Positions 7,722 through 15,170 of a stretch of DNA of 57,407 nt are shown piece after piece (positions within the stretch are counted from its first letter, which is position 1; every line of letters starts with the position of its first letter). This DNA comes from an uncultured Elusimicrobiales bacterium (GTDB lineage Bacteria; Elusimicrobiota; Elusimicrobia; Elusimicrobiales; Elusimicrobiaceae). The stretch covers positions 1 through 57,407 of the forward strand of contig CALVFA010000051.1 of assembly GCA_944326725.1 (NCBI GenBank). Direction: 5' to 3'. The position numbers were made by a program, and so were the translations under genes. The notes under the pieces were generated by a model. The model was not told the origin of the DNA, ran no database searches, and saw only the letters and a list, made by a program, of their open reading frames with translations.

Positions 7722-8405
7722 ATGAACATGAAACTGAAAATCTTTTGTTTAGGCGGTTTGGGCCTTTTGTTGTCCGGCTGCCTGGCCAGTGAGCGTGACA
7801 TGGGGACCTTGAAACTGCAGCTCAAGGAACTTAATGAAACCATTGCGCTTATGCAGAGCAACCAGGCAGAGCTGGCCAGCAAAATGGAAGAGCTGAACCA
7901 AAACTTGGCTGTATCTAACGAAAACCTTTCCCAACTAGACGCCCAGATTTTTAATCTTTCTTCTAAATTAGACGATATTAACGCCGCCGTACAGGGCACT
8001 CAGGGGACCGACGGGCAGAGCAATGCCGTCATGTTGCCTTCCGATATTTTCAACGAAGCCAAAAGCCATTTGAACAAGCAGGCTTATGATTTGGCAGTAA
8101 CGGGCTTTAAACTGTATATTGACAAATATCCTGACGGGGAAAATATCCAACAGGCTTATATTTTCTTGGGGGACGCTTACTCCGCTTTAGGCCAGGCCCG
8201 TCCGGCGGCTATTGCGTATGCGACGGTGCTGCAAAAATTCCCTGAGAGCAAAGTCATTCCTACCGCGCGTCTGAAATATGCGCGCAGCATCATTCCCTTG
8301 GGCAAGACGGAAGAAGCCAAACGCTATTTTAATTCCATTGTGCAGGACTTTGGGCGTTCGCCCGAGGCCCAGCTGGCTAAAGAAGAACTGGCGAATTTAA
8401 AATAA
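7722..8405 (+). CDS. cpoB: CpoB/YbgF-like Tol-Pal lipoprotein
   Basis: 227 residues. AAGGAGG lies 10 nt before ATG 7722; a second ATG at 7728 is a less well spaced option. The lipobox LLSGC makes it a lipoprotein, whereas the classical CpoB is a soluble periplasmic protein. Residues 25-90 form a coiled coil (trimerisation in the family). The C-terminal part is a TPR unit typical of YbgF: FNEAKSHLNKQAYDLAVTGF, IQQAYIFLGDAYSALGQ and IPTARLKYA. In known systems it coordinates peptidoglycan synthesis with outer-membrane constriction. Next gene tolB follows after 6 nt. Confidence 0.88.
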   Translation: MNMKLKIFCLGGLGLLLSGCLASERDMGTLKLQLKELNETIALMQSNQAELASKMEELNQNLAVSNENLSQLDAQIFNLSSKLDDINAAVQGTQGTDGQSNAVMLPSDIFNEAKSHLNKQAYDLAVTGFKLYIDKYPDGENIQQAYIFLGDAYSALGQARPAAIAYATVLQKFPESKVIPTARLKYARSIIPLGKTEEAKRYFNSIVQDFGRSPEAQLAKEELANLK

Positions 8406-8411
8406 ATTATC

Positions 8412-9707
8412 ATGAAAAAACTATATAGAACGCTAACGGCTGTTTTATTGGCAGGGCTGTGCGCTGGAGCGTTGTGGGCCGCGCCTAAGACGGACGTATA
8501 TATCGGTATTACTTCTGCCGGAGCCAAACGCCTGCCGGTTATTGCCATGCCGGCCTTTACGTCTAAGGAAGATATTTCCTCCGCCGCACAGGAAGTACAC
8601 GATACCCTGCGGGCCGATATCTTATACGGGCGCTATTTTGAAGTGTCTGAAGACGGCCCCGCTTATAATGCCAAAGAATTAAAAGAAGCCCTTTCCGGCT
8701 GGGCCAAGCAAAGAGCGGCCTATATGATTGGCGGGGATATCTCTTATGAAGAGCCCTACTACACCATTAAAATTTATGTTTATGATGTAATGACGCAGGC
8801 CCCTGTATTTGCCAAGGCGTTTAAAGGAAACAAAGCCAGCCTGCGCCGGTTGGCGCATATCGCGGCGGACCAGATTATCCAGACCCTGACCGGGCGGCGC
8901 GGTATTGCAGACACCAAAATTGCTTTTGCCAACAACTCCACCAAACATAAAGAGATTTATGTGGTGGATTATGACGGTCAAAACATGAAAAAATTGACCA
9001 ACGACCGCAGCATTGCCTTGCTGCCGCGCTGGAGCAAAGACGGACGTATTTACTACACCACCTACCGCTATAAAAACCCGGATATTTTTGCCATTGATTT
9101 AAAAGCGGGTAAAATTGCCCCGGTCATTATCCGCGGGGGGCTGTCTTTGATTGGTGGTGTGTCGCCTGACGGCAAGGCGCTGGTATTTACCAGCTCCAAA
9201 GGGCCCAACCCCAGCATTTATATTTATAACTTGGAAACAGGGGAGAAAAAACAAATCACCAACCGCCAGTCGGTAGACGGGTCCCCTTCTTATTCTCCGG
9301 ACGGCAAATACATTACCTTTGTATCCAACCGCGCCGGTAACCCGCAGATTTATGTGATGGAACTGGCCACCGGCCAAACCCGCCCGCTGACCAAGACGTT
9401 CAACTGGTCCGACAGCCCGCAATGGTCCCCCACCGGGGAGTGGATTGTATTTGCCGGGCGCGAGTCTCCCTATCACCCGTTTGATATTTTCTTGGTGGAT
9501 TTGACCGGGACGCAGCTGCGCCGTTTGACGACCGACGCCGGCAGCAACGAAGACCCCACCTGGTCGCCTGACGGACGCTTTATCGCTTTTACCAGCACGC
9601 GCGACGGCGGGAAACGCAAACTCTATGTGATGGACGCTGACGGCAGTGCCCCGCATCTGGTGGCGGACTTGCCGGGGGAAACATTTACCCCGCATTGGTC
9701 TTTCTAA
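8412..9707 (+). CDS. tolB: Tol-Pal system protein TolB
   Basis: 431 residues with a signal peptide cleaved near LWAAP (residue 24). The N-terminal domain (about 25-165) has the TolB strand order VYIGITSAGAKRLPVIAMP. The C-terminal six-bladed propeller (about 165-431) has PD40 repeats such as SYSPDGKYITFVSNRAGNPQ and TWSPDGRFIAFTSTRDG. TolB is periplasmic and binds Pal. tolQ, tolR and tolA are not in the window. Confidence 0.95.
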   Translation: MKKLYRTLTAVLLAGLCAGALWAAPKTDVYIGITSAGAKRLPVIAMPAFTSKEDISSAAQEVHDTLRADILYGRYFEVSEDGPAYNAKELKEALSGWAKQRAAYMIGGDISYEEPYYTIKIYVYDVMTQAPVFAKAFKGNKASLRRLAHIAADQIIQTLTGRRGIADTKIAFANNSTKHKEIYVVDYDGQNMKKLTNDRSIALLPRWSKDGRIYYTTYRYKNPDIFAIDLKAGKIAPVIIRGGLSLIGGVSPDGKALVFTSSKGPNPSIYIYNLETGEKKQITNRQSVDGSPSYSPDGKYITFVSNRAGNPQIYVMELATGQTRPLTKTFNWSDSPQWSPTGEWIVFAGRESPYHPFDIFLVDLTGTQLRRLTTDAGSNEDPTWSPDGRFIAFTSTRDGGKRKLYVMDADGSAPHLVADLPGETFTPHWSF

Positions 9708-9723
9708 AAAAGATCCAGCTAGT

Positions 9724-9756
9724 AGAGCGGAGCCTGTTTGGCTCCGCTCTTTTTTA
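9724..9756 (+). terminator. Intrinsic terminator of pal-cpoB-tolB
   Basis: An 11-bp stem AGAGCGGAGCC/GGCTCCGCTCT (9724-9734 with 9740-9750) with a 5-nt loop is followed by seven T. Confidence 0.93.
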
Positions 9757-9932
9757 TATGCTTTTGCTCTGTGAAGATAAGAGAAAAATTTAGGTACTGG
9801 AAGAAATAAATATATTCTGAGTGCAGCAGAAAACACTTAGAAGCTGGGTAGGAGCCTAAATAGAAGGAGCCCAAACACCAAGCAAGCGCAGCGCCGTGCA
9901 GCGCATTATAGATTGGGAAGAATAAAGCACTG

Positions 9933-9960
9933 TAAATCCCCGCGCTTTGGCGGGGATTTA
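9933..9960 (-). terminator. Terminator of the large minus-strand operon
   Basis: An 11-bp inverted repeat TAAATCCCCGC/GCGGGGATTTA lies 18 nt beyond the stop of the RDD gene, which is the last gene of the tpiA-RDD block. The minus strand continues into an A/T-rich tail (ACAGTGCTTTATT). Confidence 0.7.
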
Positions 9961-9978
9961 TCTGCAAGAGAGGGTTGG

Positions 9979-10515
9979 CTAGCGGTTTTTAATTACCTGC
10001 GTACCCGCAATAAAGTCGTGCAGGGCGCGTTTTTGTTTGGTCCAGCCTGCCATCATAAATCCGACACATAAAATAGCATAGGAGATGATTTTGGCAAAGC
10101 TTCGGCCGGATGCGCGAGCGAAACTGAGGCGTTGCCCATTAGTGTCTGTAACGCGCAGTCCAAAGAGCTGTTTGCCCCAAGTGGCTTGTTTGCGGGAGCT
10201 TTCAAAACAGGCAAAATAAAGCCAGAAAATAATCAGGTGTACCAGTTGCAGAAAAAAGATGACGCTGCAGAACATAAAGAAAGCGGAAGCCATTTCCATA
10301 GAAACCGTCTGGGTGTAAGAATATTCCTCTAAATACGGCGCCATGCGCAGCAAAGCATATCCAAGAAAAGGAATAGACAAAATAGTAACGGGAATGGAAA
10401 TAATCACTGAGTCTATGATAAAAGCGCCGGTGCGTATCCAAAACCCCGCGTAAACGGGCTGGCCGGAAGTAACGGCTATGGTTCTGTGTTCCACTTCAGC
10501 AAAATTTTTGTTCAT
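9979..10515 (-). CDS. RDD-family membrane protein
   Basis: 178 residues from ATG 10515. This start has AAGGAG 8 nt upstream and overlaps the tdk stop as ATGA; a longer frame up to 10641 reads through tdk out of frame and is rejected. The RDD domain begins at about residue 22 (GFWIRTGAFIIDSVII) with the Arg and Asp that name the family. Two further membrane segments lie at about 75-100 and 145-165, and the loop TWGKQLFGLRVTDTNGQ is typical. Function in most bacteria unknown; some members are implicated in transport or salt response. Last gene of the block. Confidence 0.88.
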   Translation of the reverse strand: MNKNFAEVEHRTIAVTSGQPVYAGFWIRTGAFIIDSVIISIPVTILSIPFLGYALLRMAPYLEEYSYTQTVSMEMASAFFMFCSVIFFLQLVHLIIFWLYFACFESSRKQATWGKQLFGLRVTDTNGQRLSFARASGRSFAKIISYAILCVGFMMAGWTKQKRALHDFIAGTQVIKNR

Positions 10516-11090
10516 TTTGTTTTCTCCTTGGGTTTTCTGTAACAGCGACGGCAGCGGGCTTGATAAGCGTCTGTGGTGCCTACTACAATGCGCCGGGTGT
10601 CTTTGGTCATGCGCTGGGTAAAGCTGGCCGGATTGCCGCATTTGGTGCAGACGGCTAAGTTTTTGGTAACATATTCGGCCTTGGCCAGCAAAGCGGCGGT
10701 AACCTCAAATGGTTCGGCCCGGTAATCAGTATCCAAACCGGCTACGATAACGCGTTTGCCCATATTGGCCAGTTTCTCGCATACTTCTACAATGCCTTTG
10801 TCAAAAAAGTTCACTTCATCTATAGCAATGACCTGCGTGTCCTTTTCTACCAGCGGCAAAATCTCAGATGAATTTTTTACACAAGCGGCGTCCACTTTAT
10901 TTTGATTGTGGCTGATAATGCTGCCAATGCCGTAGCGGGTGTCTAACTTGGAGTTGAACAACTGCACTTTCTGTTTGGCAATCAGCGCGGTGCGTACGCG
11001 GCGGATCAGCTCTTCGGTTTTGCCGGAGAACATACATCCGCAAATTACTTCTATCCAGCCCTGCTTTTTAAACATCAGGTTCGGGGTCAT
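10512..11090 (-). CDS. tdk: Thymidine kinase (type II)
   Basis: 192 residues. The P-loop GCMFSGKTEELIRR lies at residues 18-31, the DEVNFF motif (catalytic/Mg site) at about 93-98, and a structural zinc site near the C-terminus as CTKCG and CRRC. It phosphorylates thymidine to dTMP in the salvage pathway. AGAGGAGAA sits just before the ATG at 11090; a later Met (MFKKQ) is possible but less well placed. 33 nt after lptD, and overlapping the RDD gene by 4 nt. Confidence 0.96.
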   Translation of the reverse strand: MTPNLMFKKQGWIEVICGCMFSGKTEELIRRVRTALIAKQKVQLFNSKLDTRYGIGSIISHNQNKVDAACVKNSSEILPLVEKDTQVIAIDEVNFFDKGIVEVCEKLANMGKRVIVAGLDTDYRAEPFEVTAALLAKAEYVTKNLAVCTKCGNPASFTQRMTKDTRRIVVGTTDAYQARCRRCYRKPKEKTK

Positions 11091-11123
11091 TTTCTCCTCT
11101 CTTTGCGATCTTCAAATTCTTGA

Positions 11124-13307
11124 TTACATATCACGCAAATCGTTGGCGCTGCGCCACGGATACCAATACTGGTTCTGGTTTTGTATTTGGCTCTGTTTAT
11201 TTTTAGCGTCGGTCCCGCATAAGATATTAATGCGGAAAGCAAAAGACAGGTTCTCGTTGCGGTCACGTACGGTTAATTCTACGATAGCGTCGTGAAAACG
11301 TTTGGAAAAGCGCGCCAACTTGTTAAAGGCCCGCCAGCTGCCGCTTTGCAGTTGGATATCCGTGCCCAGGTCCAAACTCCAGGTGGCGTCTGGCAGGCGC
11401 AGCCCGAAGTAAGTAGTAAAAGTGTAGCGGTTGGAATAGGTGCGGTACAGAGAATATGGGTCCTGGTAAGTATCATAATTGGTCAGCCCTATACCCAGCT
11501 GCTGCCCTTTGATAACAAAATTGGTTTGCGCCACTAAAGCTTGGTTTTTCTCAATGACATCATAGAGGTTCTGTACAAAGAGATTGACGGTCCCATTGGG
11601 GGAATTGTAACCCGCTTCCAGCAAAATAGGGTCTATGCGGTATTTTAAATGGTCCCAGGAAACTTTGCCGTTTTGGTCGTATTGGCTTAAACTAAATCCC
11701 GTTTCCAAGCGCACATACGTGTTAAAAGAAGGGCGGAAATAATCTTCAATATACAGTCGGTTGCGCTCTTCTCCGTGATCCGGAGAGGCACTATCGGTGG
11801 AAAGGGTGCCGGTGGAAAAGCGCTTAGTATATTGGTAGCCAAAATCCAGCGTGCCCAGCGGGGTGTCCGTCTGCAAATTTAAATCGGTGCCGATGCGTCC
11901 CACCCAGGCCGTTTTATCATTGTAATCTTTGTCTTCCAGCGTAACATGTTGGTCATAAAACACGCTGGGCAGAAAGGTCAGGTTGCGCGCCAGGCGAATG
12001 GACTTTTCCGTCGTCCAGCGGGCATTGCCTTCTTTTTGCCAAGCCTCTTCCATTAGTGAGGTGTTGTTGAAGTTGACCTCCATGCGGTGGCTTAAGCCGA
12101 AAAGCGGGTCCGTAAAGGGCATGAGCGTATATTCCAGTTGGGGCAGGTTGCGCTCTTTGGCAATAAATTCCCCGCGCTGCCAATCAAAGATATCTTGCTG
12201 CAAATAGCTTAAGCGCAGCGTAGAGCGGCGGCTTTGGCGCGAAAGAGAGAAGTTAGTTTCCTGGTCCGGAGTGAAAATATAGGGGTTGCCGCGGAAAAAG
12301 TCGTCGTTAAAATACGGGTCAGACACCATACGGAACTGCGTCTGAAACTGGTACAGCGCGCCGCCTGGATTATTAAAATGATCAGAGCTGTCATACATTT
12401 CCCACCAATATCCGCCGCGTATGCCCCAGCGTTTGGTGTCTTGCAGCTGGAAGGGGTGGCCGTCCACCGTATAATCTTCGTCTTTGGTGGAGTGGTCATT
12501 AATGTAATAAGCTTCCGCCGTACCGCGCAGAGTTTCGGTTTCCACCGCCATCAGCTCGGCCCCTAGTCCGATGCCGGATTTGGTGTAAAAATCTAAATTA
12601 ATCTTAGGACGGAAACCCAAAACTTCGTCAAACACGGTAGAGGTCAGCAGACCAAAACCGGTGTTGTTGCTTTGCGTAAAATCCACATAAGTAGTCCAAG
12701 GTTTTTGGCTTTGCAAAGACCGCCAGTATACCGGCAGCCACAACACAGGAAATCCGTCCAAGCGAAACACCGCATTGGTGCCGAAAATGCGCTTTTGCGG
12801 GGACACTTTTACATTGCCCAGCGTAATGGTGTAGTGCGGGGGCTCTAAATTACAGCAGGTCAGTACGGCGTCTTTTAGCCGCTGGGTGCCGTCTAAGGAA
12901 GAAAGCTCCGCCGCAGAAATGACCCGCAGCGGCGGGTATTCGGTAGAGGTATTTTGAGCGTAGAAATCTTTCGTTTGGTAATTGACGGAGAGGTTTTCTC
13001 CTTCCAGTTTGCCGCCTTCTGCCGTTACCGTCATGGGCCCGACGGAAGAAACCGTCGTGTTTAGCTGATCCAGCGTAATGTCTTCTCCTACCGCCACCCG
13101 TTCCTGCCCGTCCTGAGTGTGTTGGGTGATGGTAACATCGCCTTGCAAATTAACTTTTTTGGCGGCCGGGTCGGCGGAAGCTTGCTGGGCTGTGAAATAG
13201 ACAAAACCATTCTCTTCCTCTGGCTGGGGCAGCGCATTATCAGCCCCGTACAGAAAGGAGGCGGGTCCGCTGATAAGTAAAAGCAAGAGGGGGAGAATGC
13301 GTTTCAT
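11124..13307 (-). CDS. lptD: LPS-assembly outer-membrane protein LptD
   Basis: 727 residues. A signal peptide ends near FLYGA (residue 21). A short OstA/LptA-like jellyroll (about 35-160) shows NLQGDVTITQ, AEGGKLEGENLSVNYQTKDFYA and AELSSLDG. The turn segment VLTCCNLEPPHYTI holds an adjacent Cys pair, then FGTNAVFRLDGFPVLWLPVYW leads into a large barrel of alternating strands. LptD inserts LPS into the outer leaflet. The tail is Gln/Asn-rich rather than ending in aromatic Phe. The start codon abuts the stop of the ROK gene. Confidence 0.92.
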   Translation of the reverse strand: MKRILPLLLLLISGPASFLYGADNALPQPEEENGFVYFTAQQASADPAAKKVNLQGDVTITQHTQDGQERVAVGEDITLDQLNTTVSSVGPMTVTAEGGKLEGENLSVNYQTKDFYAQNTSTEYPPLRVISAAELSSLDGTQRLKDAVLTCCNLEPPHYTITLGNVKVSPQKRIFGTNAVFRLDGFPVLWLPVYWRSLQSQKPWTTYVDFTQSNNTGFGLLTSTVFDEVLGFRPKINLDFYTKSGIGLGAELMAVETETLRGTAEAYYINDHSTKDEDYTVDGHPFQLQDTKRWGIRGGYWWEMYDSSDHFNNPGGALYQFQTQFRMVSDPYFNDDFFRGNPYIFTPDQETNFSLSRQSRRSTLRLSYLQQDIFDWQRGEFIAKERNLPQLEYTLMPFTDPLFGLSHRMEVNFNNTSLMEEAWQKEGNARWTTEKSIRLARNLTFLPSVFYDQHVTLEDKDYNDKTAWVGRIGTDLNLQTDTPLGTLDFGYQYTKRFSTGTLSTDSASPDHGEERNRLYIEDYFRPSFNTYVRLETGFSLSQYDQNGKVSWDHLKYRIDPILLEAGYNSPNGTVNLFVQNLYDVIEKNQALVAQTNFVIKGQQLGIGLTNYDTYQDPYSLYRTYSNRYTFTTYFGLRLPDATWSLDLGTDIQLQSGSWRAFNKLARFSKRFHDAIVELTVRDRNENLSFAFRINILCGTDAKNKQSQIQNQNQYWYPWRSANDLRDM

Positions 13308-14270
13308 TTATTTTTTAGATTCCTGATGAATGGCGTACATGGCTGCGCCTACGCCGCCTATGTTGGGGTTTTGCGACACCAGCAGTTTAAGCTTTTTAAA
13401 CGGCGTTTGAATTTGCTGGTGGTGCAGCACATTTTCCACCGCCGGCAGGAAGTATTTGGCCGCGCCGGAAACCCCGCCGGTAAGCACTACGGTATCTACG
13501 TCCAGCACCAGGCATACATTGGCTATGCCAATGCCTAAGAAAAAGCCGGTGTCTTCCCAGATTTTCAGCGCCAGCGGGCAGCCCTGCTCTGCCGCGCGGG
13601 ACACGAGCTCTATTTTAAAATTCTGCTCTTTTTGCACCATTTTGGCTAAAATAGACTGCGGGTGCTCCAAAATGCCTTCCATCACGCGCCGGCGAATGCC
13701 GATGGTGCCCACAAACGCTTCCAAACAACCCCGCGCGCCGCAGCCGCATTGGGGGCCGGTCTTGACGTTGGCTATTTTGGCGTGCCCAATTTCGCCTGAG
13801 GTGCCGTTGGAGCCCTGGTAAAGCTCTTTGTTGATAATCAGCCCGCCCCCTACGCCGGTGCCCAGCGTAATGACCAGCACATTGGTGGCCTGGCGCTGAA
13901 GTACGCTTTCGTACACGCCCCAGGCGGCCAGGGTGGCGTCGTTGGCTACATAAGGCCGTATGCCGGTGTGCTTTTCCAAAATATCCGCCAGCGGCCAGTC
14001 GTCCACGTCTTTAAATTTTAAATTGGGGTTGTAGCGTAAAATGCCGCGCTGGTTGTCCACGTCGCCCGGAGCGCCTACGCCTACGGCGATGGTCTGGTCC
14101 GGGAATTTGGCCTTGATTTGGTTAACAAAGCCGGCAATTTGCTTTAAAAATTCTTCCGCGCCGTGTTCGTAGTTGGTTTCCACTTTTTCTTTGCGGATAA
14201 TTTCACCCTTTTCATTCATCACATACAGCTTTACAAAAGTACCGCCAATATCCACTCCGATTCCAATCAT
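13308..14270 (-). CDS. ROK-family sugar kinase (glucokinase-like)
   Basis: 320 residues. The ATP-binding DIGGTFVKLYV lies at residues 8-18. ANDATLAAWG holds the catalytic Asp at about 118. TLGTGVGGGLIIN and the ROK signature with the zinc site CGCGARGCLEAFVG (about 180-193) follow. The family phosphorylates glucose or other hexoses; glucokinase is the likeliest role but N-acyl sugars are possible. It overlaps the xer gene by 4 nt and is directly followed by lptD. Confidence 0.92.
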   Translation of the reverse strand: MIGIGVDIGGTFVKLYVMNEKGEIIRKEKVETNYEHGAEEFLKQIAGFVNQIKAKFPDQTIAVGVGAPGDVDNQRGILRYNPNLKFKDVDDWPLADILEKHTGIRPYVANDATLAAWGVYESVLQRQATNVLVITLGTGVGGGLIINKELYQGSNGTSGEIGHAKIANVKTGPQCGCGARGCLEAFVGTIGIRRRVMEGILEHPQSILAKMVQKEQNFKIELVSRAAEQGCPLALKIWEDTGFFLGIGIANVCLVLDVDTVVLTGGVSGAAKYFLPAVENVLHHQQIQTPFKKLKLLVSQNPNIGGVGAAMYAIHQESKK

Positions 14271-15154
14271 ACTTCCGGCTCCTTGTTTTTCGGATGAGCG
14301 TGTTGGTATACGCTTTTTAGTTTTTCCAGCGACACGTGGGTGTACACCTGCGTGGCCGCCAGGCTTTTATGTCCCAGCATTTCCTGCAAACTGCGCAAGT
14401 CACAGCCGTTGTTGAGCAAATGCGTCGCAAACGAATGGCGCAGGCTGTGCGGGCTGATTTTTCGCGCTATGCCCGACTGTATGGCTAAATTTTTAAAAAT
14501 ATAGGCCAGCCCGTCCCCGGTCAGCGGCGTGCCGTTTTTGTTTAAAAACAGCGCGTCCTGCCCCTGGGGGTGGGGGCGCGTGGCTAAATAATCTTTAATG
14601 GCTTTGAGCGCCGCGTCCGTTACCGGCACGTAGCGTTCTTTGTTGCCTTTGCCCAACACCTTTACTACGCCGTTGAAAAAATCCACATCGGCTATTTTCA
14701 GCCCCGTCACTTCGCTGCGGCGCAGACCGCTGGAATAAATCAACTCAAAGAGCGCCCGGTTGCGCGCGGCGTAGCGGCCCTTTTCCGCGGCGGTGTCTAT
14801 TAAGCGGTCTGCCTCGTCTGTAGTCAAAAATTTGGGCAGCAGCCGCTCCCGCTTGGGCGCAGGCAGCAGTTTGAACGGGTCCTGCGTGATGTGCCCTTGC
14901 TCCAGTAAATAATGGGTAAAACTGCGCAGCGCCGCTATTTTGCGCAGCACCGTATTGCGCGCCGGGTGCTTTTCTGAAAGTTCGGCTAAAAAAGAGCGTA
15001 TTAACGCCGGGGTAAACCCGCGTGAAACATCTGCTTTGCGCCGGGCGCAGAAGTCGGCAAATTCCCGCAAATCTTCTCCGTATCCCTGCCAGGTGTGGGG
15101 GGAAAAGTTTTTATTTTGCAAATGCAGCAAAAACGCTTCCGTCCATTTTTCCAC
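14267..15154 (-). CDS. xerC: Tyrosine recombinase, XerC/XerD type
   Basis: 295 residues from GTG 15154. This start has GGAGG 6 nt upstream, and the product opens EKWTEAFLLHLQNKNFSPHT, the usual Xer opening. A longer ATG start at 15208 would overlap topA by 38 nt and add a Lys/Pro-rich tail. A SAM-like N-terminal core-binding domain is followed by the catalytic domain with Arg (SGLRRSEVTGL), Lys (GKGNKERYVPV), HSLRHSFATHLLNNG, GHKSLAATQVYTHV and the nucleophile Tyr. It resolves chromosome dimers at dif. Its context, directly after topA, argues against a mobile-element integrase. XerC versus XerD cannot be settled here. Confidence 0.9.
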   Translation of the reverse strand: MEKWTEAFLLHLQNKNFSPHTWQGYGEDLREFADFCARRKADVSRGFTPALIRSFLAELSEKHPARNTVLRKIAALRSFTHYLLEQGHITQDPFKLLPAPKRERLLPKFLTTDEADRLIDTAAEKGRYAARNRALFELIYSSGLRRSEVTGLKIADVDFFNGVVKVLGKGNKERYVPVTDAALKAIKDYLATRPHPQGQDALFLNKNGTPLTGDGLAYIFKNLAIQSGIARKISPHSLRHSFATHLLNNGCDLRSLQEMLGHKSLAATQVYTHVSLEKLKSVYQHAHPKNKEPEV

Positions 15155-15170
15155 GTCCGGCCTCCGGCTT

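Noticed and set aside
9719..9967. 82-codon minus-strand frame across two terminators
   Set aside because: Covers both hairpins; chance frame.
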